Below, piece by piece: positions 32,206 through 39,295 of a DNA stretch of 39,295 nt; position 1 is the stretch's first letter; each line of letters opens with the position of its first letter. This DNA comes from Alphaproteobacteria bacterium. Lineage in GTDB: Bacteria; Pseudomonadota; Alphaproteobacteria; UBA9219. Made by a program: the position numbers and the translations under genes. The notes below the pieces were generated by a model, which was not told the DNA's origin, ran no database searches, and saw nothing but the letters and a program-made list of their open reading frames with translations. The stretch is taken from the NCBI GenBank assembly GCA_019233975.1, contig JAFALY010000011.1, positions 1 through 39,295 of the forward strand, given 5' to 3'.

Positions 32206-32716
32206 TGCACATCCCCACGGGAATATTGTCTACATTTAGATGGTAAAACTTGCTGTCCACCTGCATTACCGGAAATGCTGGTGGAAGATCGGCTTTGTTA
32301 ATGGAAGCAAAGCCGTTTTTTTCATAAAAGCGGTGTGCTGCAATAAATTTGTCTGTGGTACCGAGGAAAACGTCTTGAATCTGTTTTTGTTGGCACCACT
32401 GCATCGCCTGCACAAGCAATGAGTAAGCAATCTTATGGGGGTTGCCGCGATAGTCGGCGTGAACAAACATTTTTCTGAGAGCGACCTGCTGATTACCAAT
32501 ATTCTTTAGCGCTATCGTACCAACGACGTGTGCCCCAACAGCGGCAATCCAGAAATTTCCAATGCCATCCTGATAATATGACTTTATGTCTGCCAGATCT
32601 GGTTGCTGCTCACGTGTGATCTGAATGCCAAACTCATCCTGCTGAATAGGCAAGATAAGATTGTAAATCGCATCACAGGGGCGGCCATCATAAGGTATGA
32701 CTTGAACGGCGCTCAT
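32189..32716 (-). CDS. GNAT family N-acetyltransferase inserted between nuoK and nuoL
   Basis: A 175-residue protein of the GCN5-related acetyltransferase superfamily. The acetyl-CoA-binding motif A shows VALRKMFVHADYRGNPHKIAYSLL (split after residue 96), with the usual R-G-x-x-x-K/R variation of the R/Q-x-x-G-x-G/A loop, and motif B shows FIAAHRFYEKNGF. Substrate unknown. It lies between nuoK (4-base gap) and nuoL (17-base overlap), so it must be co-transcribed with complex I genes. Whether it acetylates a complex I subunit, a ribosomal protein or a small molecule is unknown. Confidence 0.88.
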   Translation of the reverse strand: MSAVQVIPYDGRPCDAIYNLILPIQQDEFGIQITREQQPDLADIKSYYQDGIGNFWIAAVGAHVVGTIALKNIGNQQVALRKMFVHADYRGNPHKIAYSLLVQAMQWCQQKQIQDVFLGTTDKFIAAHRFYEKNGFASINKADLPPAFPVMQVDSKFYHLNVDNIPVGMCNDTAA

Positions 32717-32720
32717 TCGT

Positions 32721-33026
32721 CTAGCCCTTCATCATATTAGCATCTTCAACGGCAATATTGCCGCGGTTGCGGAAATACACGACCAGAATAGCAAGGCCAA
32801 TGGCAGCCTCAGCCGCAGCAACGGTGAGGATCAGCATGGTAAAGACCTGACCGACCAGGTTGTGTTGAAAGACCGAAAACGCAACAAAGTTGATGTTAAC
32901 GGCCAGCAGGATCAACTCAATCGACATCAGGATAACAATAACGTTCCTGCGATTGATGAAGATGCCCAGCACACCAATGGTAAACAATATGGCGGCGACA
33001 ATCAGATAATGTTCAAGTCCGATCAT
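32721..33026 (-). CDS. nuoK: NADH-quinone oxidoreductase subunit K
   Basis: A 101-residue subunit with three transmembrane helices, starting [15 protein letters not shown]. Glu in [10 protein letters not shown] and Glu in [11 protein letters not shown] are the buried proton-pathway carboxylates. The long in-frame extension upstream to 33128 is non-conserved and is not part of the protein, because the start at 33026 gives the exact family length. It lies between the DUF2059 gene (8 bases) and the GNAT gene. Confidence 0.97.
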   Translation of the reverse strand: MIGLEHYLIVAAILFTIGVLGIFINRRNVIVILMSIELILLAVNINFVAFSVFQHNLVGQVFTMLILTVAAAEAAIGLAILVVYFRNRGNIAVEDANMMKG

Positions 33027-33034
33027 AGTATGTC

Positions 33035-33577
33035 CTATAGGGCCATTTCTTTCGGCACGTTCAGGTTGTTTTTGCGCATTTCTTCGATCAGCTTCAGCGT
33101 GGCCGCAGCGGCTACTTCTTTGCCCCAAACTGAACTGATCTGCAGCGTTTGCTGCATAATGACCGGCAGTTTGCTCAAAACAGTTTGACCAGTTGGTGAT
33201 TTATAAAAGGCAATCATGTTTTGCATGTCGCCGACACTCAGGTTTGCGGCATAGATGTGTGCGATGTGGTCACGCAATTCGTCCATGTGCGCAGTAAATT
33301 CAGGGATTAGGAACTTGCTTAGTAGATTGCTGACCTGCTGCGCTTTTTCCGGGTTATCGCGAACCATCAGGTTGGCGTAACTCTTCATAAGTATGGGCAG
33401 TACTTGTTTGCTGACTTCATCGGATTTGGTGATGCTCATCAATTCGCGCGCAGTCGCCAGCGATTCATCCGTTAACGCCGCAGTGCCATTTGTCGTAACA
33501 GCATCATCTGCTTGCGCGATGCCCAACGAGAGTATGCTCGTCAAAGCTAACATACAGAGGAATGTTTTTAGCTTCAT
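33035..33577 (-). CDS. DUF2059 secreted protein inserted between nuoJ and nuoK
   Basis: A 180-residue protein with a Sec signal peptide (about residues 1-23, cleavage likely after AQA), then a helical DUF2059-type domain (about 90-150; [41 protein letters not shown], split around residue 115). The [11 protein letters not shown] motif is diagnostic of the family. The function is unknown; the product is probably periplasmic. The start overlaps nuoJ by four bases and nuoK follows after eight, so it is cotranscribed with complex I genes. A periplasmic protein here could assist complex I biogenesis, but this is speculation from position. Confidence 0.85.
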   Translation of the reverse strand: MKLKTFLCMLALTSILSLGIAQADDAVTTNGTAALTDESLATARELMSITKSDEVSKQVLPILMKSYANLMVRDNPEKAQQVSNLLSKFLIPEFTAHMDELRDHIAHIYAANLSVGDMQNMIAFYKSPTGQTVLSKLPVIMQQTLQISSVWGKEVAAAATLKLIEEMRKNNLNVPKEMAL

Positions 33578-34182
33578 AGCTGAACCCCCTTCCCGCTTTC
33601 GACTTTAACGACAGTGATCACATCAGCGATTTCACGGCTCAATTGCTGGTCAACATTCTGACGGCGCACATCCTTGCGGTGACGCAGTGTCAGGCAGATC
33701 GCGCCAATCATGGCGACCAACAGGACAAGGCCGGATACCTGAAATGCGTAGAAATAGTCAGTATACAACAGGCGGCCAATAGCACGCGTGTTGTCTACAG
33801 CATCAGCCCCTGCGGCTTGTACAACAGACAAAAGCTGCGGGTCCGTTTTCCATGCGAGTCCCAGCATAACCAACTGGGCCAGCAGCACGGCGCCCACAGC
33901 ACCACCGATGGGCAGGTAACGGCTAAACCCGCTGCGCAAATCTACAAAATTGATGTCGAGCATCATGACAACGAACAAGAACAGAACGGCGACGGCGCCG
34001 ACATAGACGATGACAAGGATGAAGGCCACAAATTCCGCACCGATCAGCAGAAACAAACCAGCCGCATTAAAGAATGCCAGAACGAGGTACAGAACGGCAT
34101 GTACGGGATTGCGCGATGCCACCACCATACCGGCGGACAGTATGAGTATCGTCGCAAACAGATAGAAAACGATTTCAGTCAT
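33574..34182 (-). CDS. nuoJ: NADH-quinone oxidoreductase subunit J
   Basis: A 202-residue subunit with five transmembrane helices. ASRNPVHAVLYLVLAFFNAAGLFLLIGAEFVAFILVIVYVGAVAVLFLFVVMML (shown split) is the conserved core, containing the Tyr and Gly residues of the pi-bulge helix. The C-terminus is longer than in E. coli, as usual in alphaproteobacteria. It follows nuoI by 15 bases. Confidence 0.96.
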   Translation of the reverse strand: MTEIVFYLFATILILSAGMVVASRNPVHAVLYLVLAFFNAAGLFLLIGAEFVAFILVIVYVGAVAVLFLFVVMMLDINFVDLRSGFSRYLPIGGAVGAVLLAQLVMLGLAWKTDPQLLSVVQAAGADAVDNTRAIGRLLYTDYFYAFQVSGLVLLVAMIGAICLTLRHRKDVRRQNVDQQLSREIADVITVVKVESGKGVQL

Positions 34183-34197
34183 TGTTTTACCCTGTTG

Positions 34198-34683
34198 TTA
34201 CCGATACCGCGCGTCACTGGCGATGTTGGCAGCAATCAACGCTTCCCAACGATCACCATTAGCCAGCAGGCGTTCCTTGTTGTACAAAAGCTCTTCGTGC
34301 GTTTCGGTCGCGAATTCGAAATTCGGGCTTTCGACAATCGCGTCAACCGGGCACGCTTCCTGACACAATCCGCAATAAATGCATTTGGTCATGTCGATGT
34401 CATAGCGCGTCGTGCGTCGGCTGCCATCCTCGCGCGGCTCGGCCTCAATCGTAATGGCCTGCGCGGGACAGATGGCCTCGCATAGCTTGCAGGCAATGCA
34501 GCGTTCCTCGCCATTCGGGTAGCGGCGCAGAGCATGCTCACCACGAAAACGCGGGCTGATTGGCCCTTTTTCATAGGGGTAGTTCAACGTGACTTTACGC
34601 TTGAACATATAAAAGAATGTCAGCGTAAACCCACGAATGAGTTCATACAGGAAAAGACGTTTTACGCGGCGCACAATAGCCAT
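34198..34683 (-). CDS. nuoI: NADH-quinone oxidoreductase subunit I
   Basis: A 161-residue ferredoxin-like subunit that binds two 4Fe-4S clusters (N6a and N6b). The cysteines are Cys62, 65, 68 and 72 ([12 protein letters not shown]) and Cys101, 104, 107 and 111 ([12 protein letters not shown]). The N-terminal amphipathic helix and [16 protein letters not shown] are standard. It bridges the peripheral arm and the membrane arm next to the quinone site. It follows nuoH by seven bases. Confidence 0.97.
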   Translation of the reverse strand: MAIVRRVKRLFLYELIRGFTLTFFYMFKRKVTLNYPYEKGPISPRFRGEHALRRYPNGEERCIACKLCEAICPAQAITIEAEPREDGSRRTTRYDIDMTKCIYCGLCQEACPVDAIVESPNFEFATETHEELLYNKERLLANGDRWEALIAANIASDARYR

Positions 34684-34690
34684 TAGACAC

Positions 34691-35698
34691 CTATCGCGGC
34701 AGTTTGTCGAAGTAGAGGAGATATCCGGCCGTCAACACAACCCAAACAAGGGACAACGGTAGGAAGAATTTCCAACCGATACGCATCAGCTGGTCATAGC
34801 GGTAACGGGGCAAGGTAGCGCGCGTCCACAGGAACACAAACAGGCAGAAGCACACCTTTGCCGCGAACCAAATAAAGCCGGGTATAAAGGCAAGGGCCGC
34901 CAGCGGGGGTAACCAGCCGCCAAGAAACAGGATGGTAGTCATGGCGCTCAGCAAGATCATGTTCGCATATTCGCCAAGGAAGAAGAGCGCAAAGCTCATT
35001 GATGAATATTCCGTGTTAAAGCCGCCGACGAGTTCGGACTCGCCTTCCGGCAGGTCGAACGGGTGACGGTTTGTTTCCGCAAGTGCGGACACAAAAAACA
35101 CAATAAACATCGGGAACAGGATAGAGAATGCGAACCAACCATCCTTTTGCGCCTCAACAACCCTGGAGAGGTTCAGCGAACCTACGCACAACATGACCGT
35201 TATGATGACAAGGCCAATTGAGACTTCGTATGATACCATCTGTGCCGCCGAACGCAACGCGCCAAGGAATGAGTACTTCGAGTTAGAAGCCCAGCCAGCA
35301 ATGATGATGCCGTAAACGCTGAGTGATGATATGGCAAACAGATACAATACACCGACGTTGATATCAGCCAGCACGACGCCTTCCTGAAATGGAACGACCG
35401 CCCATGTGGACAGCGCCAGAAAGAACGTCAGCATCGGCGCGCCAAGAAACAGTGCCGCATTGGCACCAGTTGGAATAATGGTTTCTTTGCCCAGCAGTTT
35501 AACGCCGTCGGCAATGGGCTGTAGCAGGCCAAAGGGGCCAACAACATTCGGTCCACGGCGCATTTGCATGGCGGCCATAACGCGGCGCTCGGCATAGGTC
35601 AGATAGGCGACTCCGATGAGAACCCCAACCACGACAACAACGATCTTGATAATGAGGATCAGGAGTTGGAGGCCGTATTGTTGAATAAATTCCATCAT
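34691..35698 (-). CDS. nuoH: NADH-quinone oxidoreductase subunit H
   Basis: A 335-residue membrane subunit with eight helices that forms the quinone-binding channel. [42 protein letters not shown] (split near residue 50), [17 protein letters not shown] and [13 protein letters not shown] are the family hallmarks with the conserved acidic and Arg residues. It overlaps nuoG by four bases. Confidence 0.97.
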   Translation of the reverse strand: MMEFIQQYGLQLLILIIKIVVVVVGVLIGVAYLTYAERRVMAAMQMRRGPNVVGPFGLLQPIADGVKLLGKETIIPTGANAALFLGAPMLTFFLALSTWAVVPFQEGVVLADINVGVLYLFAISSLSVYGIIIAGWASNSKYSFLGALRSAAQMVSYEVSIGLVIITVMLCVGSLNLSRVVEAQKDGWFAFSILFPMFIVFFVSALAETNRHPFDLPEGESELVGGFNTEYSSMSFALFFLGEYANMILLSAMTTILFLGGWLPPLAALAFIPGFIWFAAKVCFCLFVFLWTRATLPRYRYDQLMRIGWKFFLPLSLVWVVLTAGYLLYFDKLPR

Positions 35699-37749
35699 GC
35701 TGCCACTCCGGTTTTAACGGGCATGATTTCTGCAACGCACTGCGCCATGGTCGGCGAAGCGCGGCTGATCACATCCGTCATATAGAAGTTATCGACGGCA
35801 GTGCCCAGCGGTAGAGTTGACAAAGCTCCCTCTGCTCCAAAGTTTACCCACGCTGACTTTTCAACATGGCCGATTTTTGCCAGCACTGGCGCGGCCTTAA
35901 ACATAGCATCGCGTAATTGGGCTAGATCGTTGAAGGAAAGCGGCTTGCCAATTTTCTCAGACAAAGCGCGGATAATCTTCCAATCTTCACGAGCTGCGCC
36001 CGGCGGGAAAGCGGCGCGTTGCGTCAATTGTGGACGACCTTCGGTATTGACGTAAATACCGCTCTTTTCCGTATAGGCTGCGGACGGCAAAATGACATCG
36101 GCACGATGCGCGCCCTTGTCGCCGTGATGCCCCTGATAAACGACGAATGCTTTGCCCAGACGTTTGGTGTCGATCTCGTCCGCACCCAACAACCAGACAA
36201 AATCCATATCCCCTTGCTCGCATGCCTTCAGAATGCCGTTGGTGGAAAGTCCTTTGGCTTGCGGCACAAAGCCGAGGTCAAGGCCACCCACGCGTGACGC
36301 CGCGAGTTGCAAGACGTTAAAGCCGTTCCAATCCTCGCGAACGACATTGAAAGTTTCTGCAAGTTTACGGGCTGAGGCCAGCAAGGCATTGCCACCTTCA
36401 CCAGCCAATGCGCCTGCACCGACGATAATCATTGGATTCTTGGCAGATTTCAAGATTGCAGCATATTCATGCTTGCCGGAGATCAGATCATTAATCGCCA
36501 ACGCGGATGTGCCAACATGACGGTATGGGTAAGTCAGGTCAACGGATGCACCGATCAACCCAACACGCATGCCGCCGCGCAGCCAACGCTTGCGAATGCG
36601 CGCATTGATGATGGAGGCTTCGTGACGCGGATCTGTGCCGATCAGCAGTATGGCGTCGGCCTGTTCAATGCCGGCAATACCGCTGTTCATGATGTAGGCC
36701 GCGCGGGTGGAGACATCGGCTTCTGCACCATCCTGACGACAGTCGATATTGTTTACGCCCAAGGCTTGCATCAATGACTTAAGCGCAAACATGGATTCAC
36801 AATCAGCCAGATCGCCAGCGATAGCGGCAATATGGGCCGGAGCGCAATCTTTCAGCTTGTCGGTTATGGCGGTAAAGGCTTCATCCCATGTGGCGGGCTG
36901 CAACCGTCCGTCACGGCGGACATAGGGCTGATCCAAACGTTGACGCTTTAACCCGTCACAGGCAAAGCGGGTTTTGTCGTTGATCCATTCTTCGTTCACT
37001 TCTTCATTCAGGCGCGGCAAAACACGCATGACCTCATTACCGCGCACGTCGATACGGATATTGCTGCCAACGGCGTCCAGCACATCAATGCTGTCCGTTT
37101 TCTGGTATTCCCACGGGCGGGCCGTGAATGCGCCGGGCTTGTTGGTCAAGGCGCCAACCGGGCAAACGTCGATCAGGTTACCCGAAAGTTCGGATGACAG
37201 CGCGCGCGTAACGTAGGTGCCGATTTCCATTTTTTCGCCACGGAAAACGCCTCCCAGTTCAGGTGTGCCACAGATTTCATCCGCAAAACGAACGCAGCGC
37301 GTGCAGTGAATGCAGCGCGTCATAACGGTTTTAACCAGCGGGCCAAGTTCTTTGTCTTTTACTGCGCGTTTCATTTCTGCAAAACGGCCACGATCAAAAC
37401 CATAAGCCATGGCTTGGTCTTGCAGGTCACATTCGCCGCCCTGGTCACAGATGGGGCAGTCAAGCGGATGGTTAGCGAGCAGCATTTCCATCACACCCTT
37501 GCGTGCCTTGTGCACGGTTGGCGTGTCGGTGTGGACGACCATACCGTCGGCACAGGGCATGGCACAACTGGCCACCGGCTTTGGCGTCTTTTCAATTTCG
37601 ACCAGACACATGCGGCAATTTGCCGGCACGCTAAGTTTATCGTGATAGCAAAAACGCGGGACTTCGATTCCCAATTGCTCGCAGGCCTGCAGCACCGACG
37701 TGCCGGCTGCGACTTCAATCTCTGTACCATCAATGGTTAGTTTGGGCAT
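35695..37749 (-). CDS. nuoG: NADH-quinone oxidoreductase subunit G
   Basis: A 684-residue iron-sulfur subunit. The N-terminal 2Fe-2S domain has Cys34, Cys45, Cys48 and Cys62; the His-ligated cluster uses His94, Cys98, Cys101 and Cys107 ([14 protein letters not shown]); a further 4Fe-4S cluster uses Cys146, Cys149, Cys152 and the later Cys in IDVCPVGAL. The remainder is the molybdopterin-oxidoreductase-like fold without a cofactor. It passes electrons from the NADH site in NuoF toward the quinone. Its first 13 bases overlap the preceding unknown gene, and the ATGA at 35695 overlaps nuoH. Confidence 0.97.
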   Translation of the reverse strand: MPKLTIDGTEIEVAAGTSVLQACEQLGIEVPRFCYHDKLSVPANCRMCLVEIEKTPKPVASCAMPCADGMVVHTDTPTVHKARKGVMEMLLANHPLDCPICDQGGECDLQDQAMAYGFDRGRFAEMKRAVKDKELGPLVKTVMTRCIHCTRCVRFADEICGTPELGGVFRGEKMEIGTYVTRALSSELSGNLIDVCPVGALTNKPGAFTARPWEYQKTDSIDVLDAVGSNIRIDVRGNEVMRVLPRLNEEVNEEWINDKTRFACDGLKRQRLDQPYVRRDGRLQPATWDEAFTAITDKLKDCAPAHIAAIAGDLADCESMFALKSLMQALGVNNIDCRQDGAEADVSTRAAYIMNSGIAGIEQADAILLIGTDPRHEASIINARIRKRWLRGGMRVGLIGASVDLTYPYRHVGTSALAINDLISGKHEYAAILKSAKNPMIIVGAGALAGEGGNALLASARKLAETFNVVREDWNGFNVLQLAASRVGGLDLGFVPQAKGLSTNGILKACEQGDMDFVWLLGADEIDTKRLGKAFVVYQGHHGDKGAHRADVILPSAAYTEKSGIYVNTEGRPQLTQRAAFPPGAAREDWKIIRALSEKIGKPLSFNDLAQLRDAMFKAAPVLAKIGHVEKSAWVNFGAEGALSTLPLGTAVDNFYMTDVISRASPTMAQCVAEIMPVKTGVAA

Positions 37750-38258
37750 TCTGTACCTGCCAAATCATTTCTAGAGTAGACAACCGTCATCGAAATTCCA
37801 CGAATAGGCAACCGCGCATCTCTGCGAGGAAATTGTAAGGTCTCATCAAGTAGCCCATATTCGATGTGCCCAGTGCTAATCGAGAAAATTATTCTGTTAT
37901 TTTGAGAAGATATATTTTTCTCTATTTCTCCAAAGGCGTCATGTTCCACAGCAATAACACAAGCATACTCCAACTCAGAGTGCATCATTTCTGCGCAATA
38001 CACACCCATCACACCCTCATCCGGATATCTAAGTTCAAAATGAGGTATTGCTTGGCATCGCGCTAATTCTCTCCAGTCCTCAACGAGAGAGGTAACACGA
38101 TCAATATCATTATAAATTTCAAGTTCGCATTTTTTAGAGGTGTTTAAAAATCGACAGTCAACATGCAAGGTGCGATGCCGTCCTTCAGGCGATAACCCAA
38201 TCACTTGATGTGCACTGACAACTTCAAATGCTGCCTGTAGACTGCCGCCCCCAATCAT
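37737..38258 (-). CDS. Unknown protein inserted between nuoF and nuoG
   Basis: A 173-residue soluble protein with no signal peptide or membrane segment and no family I recognise. It is acidic to neutral with alternating beta-type segments and several charged stretches, ending near [10 protein letters not shown]. It overlaps nuoF by four bases and nuoG by 13. Its base composition is visibly more AT-rich than that of nuoF and nuoG, with runs such as the one around 37890-37930. Such composition and unique placement are consistent with later acquisition into the operon, kept in frame-compatible overlap. Function unknown; a regulatory or assembly role for complex I would be a guess. Confidence 0.8.
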   Translation of the reverse strand: MIGGGSLQAAFEVVSAHQVIGLSPEGRHRTLHVDCRFLNTSKKCELEIYNDIDRVTSLVEDWRELARCQAIPHFELRYPDEGVMGVYCAEMMHSELEYACVIAVEHDAFGEIEKNISSQNNRIIFSISTGHIEYGLLDETLQFPRRDARLPIRGISMTVVYSRNDLAGTECPN

Positions 38259-39295
38259 GCAGCCCTCGCTTCTTTGCGATATTGTTCAATGCGCTCGACC
38301 ATCACCGGGCGGAAATGGCGGATCAACCCCTGAATGGGCCAAGCCGCCGCGTCGCCCAAAGCGCAAATGGTATGACCTTCAACTTCTTTGGTTACTTCCA
38401 GCAACGTGTCGATTTCCTCAACCGACGCATTGCCCTTTACCATGCGCTGCATAACGCGATACATCCAGCCCGTACCCTCGCGGCACGGAGTACATTGGCC
38501 GCAACTTTCATGCATATAGAAATGTGACAGGCGTGCTATGGCATAGATAATATCAGTTGATTTATCCATGACGATAACGCCAGCAGTGCCAAGACCAGAG
38601 CGTGCTTCGCGCAAGGCGTCAAAATCCATCAAGACCGTATCGCAAACTTCCTTCGGCAAAACGGGGGTCGATGAACCGCCTGGGATAATGCCCAGCAGAT
38701 TATCCCAACCACCACGGATGCCACCTGCGTGCTTTTCAATCAGTTCCTTTAACGGGATACTCATCGCTTCTTCGACATTGCAAGGCTGGTTGACGTGGCC
38801 GGAGATGCAGAACAGTTTAGTACCGTTATTCTTGGGACGGCCAAAGCCATTAAACCAAGCGGCGCCACGCCGCAGAATTTCAGGAACTGCAGCTACAGTT
38901 TCGACGTTATTGATAGTCGTCGGGCAGGAATACAAACCGGCGCCCGCAGGGAACGGCGGCTTGTTGCGCGGCTGGCCTTTTTTGCCTTCGAGACTTTCCA
39001 TCAAAGCGGTTTCTTCACCGCAGATATAAGCGCCTGCCCCACGGTGCAGATAAACATCGCAATCCCAATCGGAACCGGCGGCATTCTTACCCAGCAGCCC
39101 GGCGTCATAGGCCTCATCAATCGCCTTCTGCATATTCGAGGCTTCGTTATAAAACTCGCCGCGAATGTATATATAGGCAGCATGAGCGTTAATGGCGAAG
39201 CAGCCGAATAGAATTCCTTCCAGTAACCGATGTGGGTCATAACGCAGAATATCGCGGTCCTTACACGTACCCGGTTCGGATTCATCGGCATTGAT
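38255..39295 (-). CDS. nuoF: NADH-quinone oxidoreductase subunit F (partial, 5' end outside window)
   Basis: The C-terminal 346 residues of NuoF; the gene runs off the right edge of the window, so the start and the N-terminal FMN-domain part are missing. The visible sequence opens with [15 protein letters not shown], the FMN-binding acidic loop, then [19 protein letters not shown] (NADH-binding Gly-rich region) and the cluster N3 ligands in [11 protein letters not shown] plus the last Cys in TICALGD. It oxidises NADH and reduces FMN in the peripheral arm. It overlaps the unknown gene by four bases. Confidence 0.97.
   Translation of the reverse strand: MNADESEPGTCKDRDILRYDPHRLLEGILFGCFAINAHAAYIYIRGEFYNEASNMQKAIDEAYDAGLLGKNAAGSDWDCDVYLHRGAGAYICGEETALMESLEGKKGQPRNKPPFPAGAGLYSCPTTINNVETVAAVPEILRRGAAWFNGFGRPKNNGTKLFCISGHVNQPCNVEEAMSIPLKELIEKHAGGIRGGWDNLLGIIPGGSSTPVLPKEVCDTVLMDFDALREARSGLGTAGVIVMDKSTDIIYAIARLSHFYMHESCGQCTPCREGTGWMYRVMQRMVKGNASVEEIDTLLEVTKEVEGHTICALGDAAAWPIQGLIRHFRPVMVERIEQYRKEARAA

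Noticed and set aside
33027-33128. 34-residue N-terminal extension of NuoK
   Set aside because: The extension is Arg-rich and non-conserved, and the start at 33026 gives exactly the normal 101 residues.
1-39295. CRISPR arrays or rRNA genes
   Set aside because: No spaced direct-repeat array and no rRNA-like stretch was seen on either strand.

Overview
The window looks like a chromosomal segment of an alphaproteobacterium carrying one recent-looking genomic island at its left end. Evidence for the class is the CtrA cell-cycle regulator together with the phosphotransferase ChpT, a DUF1467 membrane protein, a RatA/Coq10-type protein, and the run nuo - birA - RNase J - DUF1467, which is typical of Rhodospirillales-like and related alphaproteobacteria. 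I cannot assign a genus; a Rhodospirillales or Micavibrio-like relative is a guess.

Region 1 (about 362-9590) is an approximately 9.2 kb integrative element at the 3' end of a tRNA-Ser(UGA) gene. A P4-type tyrosine integrase lies next to the left end. It is followed by an unknown gene, then a tightly overlapping set alpA - small Cys-rich protein - primase/polymerase - RepA-like ATPase, a terminase-small-subunit-like gene on the other strand, a DUF5677-like gene, a small membrane protein, a lipoprotein and a KAP-family P-loop NTPase. Paired GATGGTAAG repeats with a 12-base period occur just inside both ends in the same orientation. The int - alpA - primase - rep - terS-like order recalls phage satellites (PICI/P4-like), and the KAP and DUF5677 genes are plausible cargo. 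This is the most novel part of the window.

Region 2 (9575-22098) holds tRNA-Ser, exonuclease III, RatA/Coq10, the master regulator ctrA, a GH13 alpha-glucosidase, a complete chemotaxis operon (cheA-cheW-cheY-cheB-cheR, with a CheA that carries two CheW-like domains and a receiver), chpT, NAD kinase, fabF and acpP. A perfect palindromic CtrA box (GTTAA-N7-TTAAC) lies between chpT and nadK, and weaker boxes lie upstream of ctrA, suggesting a feedback loop in the CckA-ChpT-CtrA phosphorelay.

Region 3 (22352-27291) holds a lipid/drug-type ABC exporter, 3-methyladenine glycosylase I, DUF1467, RNase J and BirA. Region 4 (27288-39295) is the nuo operon for respiratory complex I on the minus strand, from nuoF (cut by the window edge) to nuoN, and it runs on into birA and rnj. 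Three non-nuo genes are embedded in it: an AT-rich unknown gene between nuoF and nuoG, a secreted DUF2059 protein between nuoJ and nuoK, and a GNAT acetyltransferase between nuoK and nuoL.
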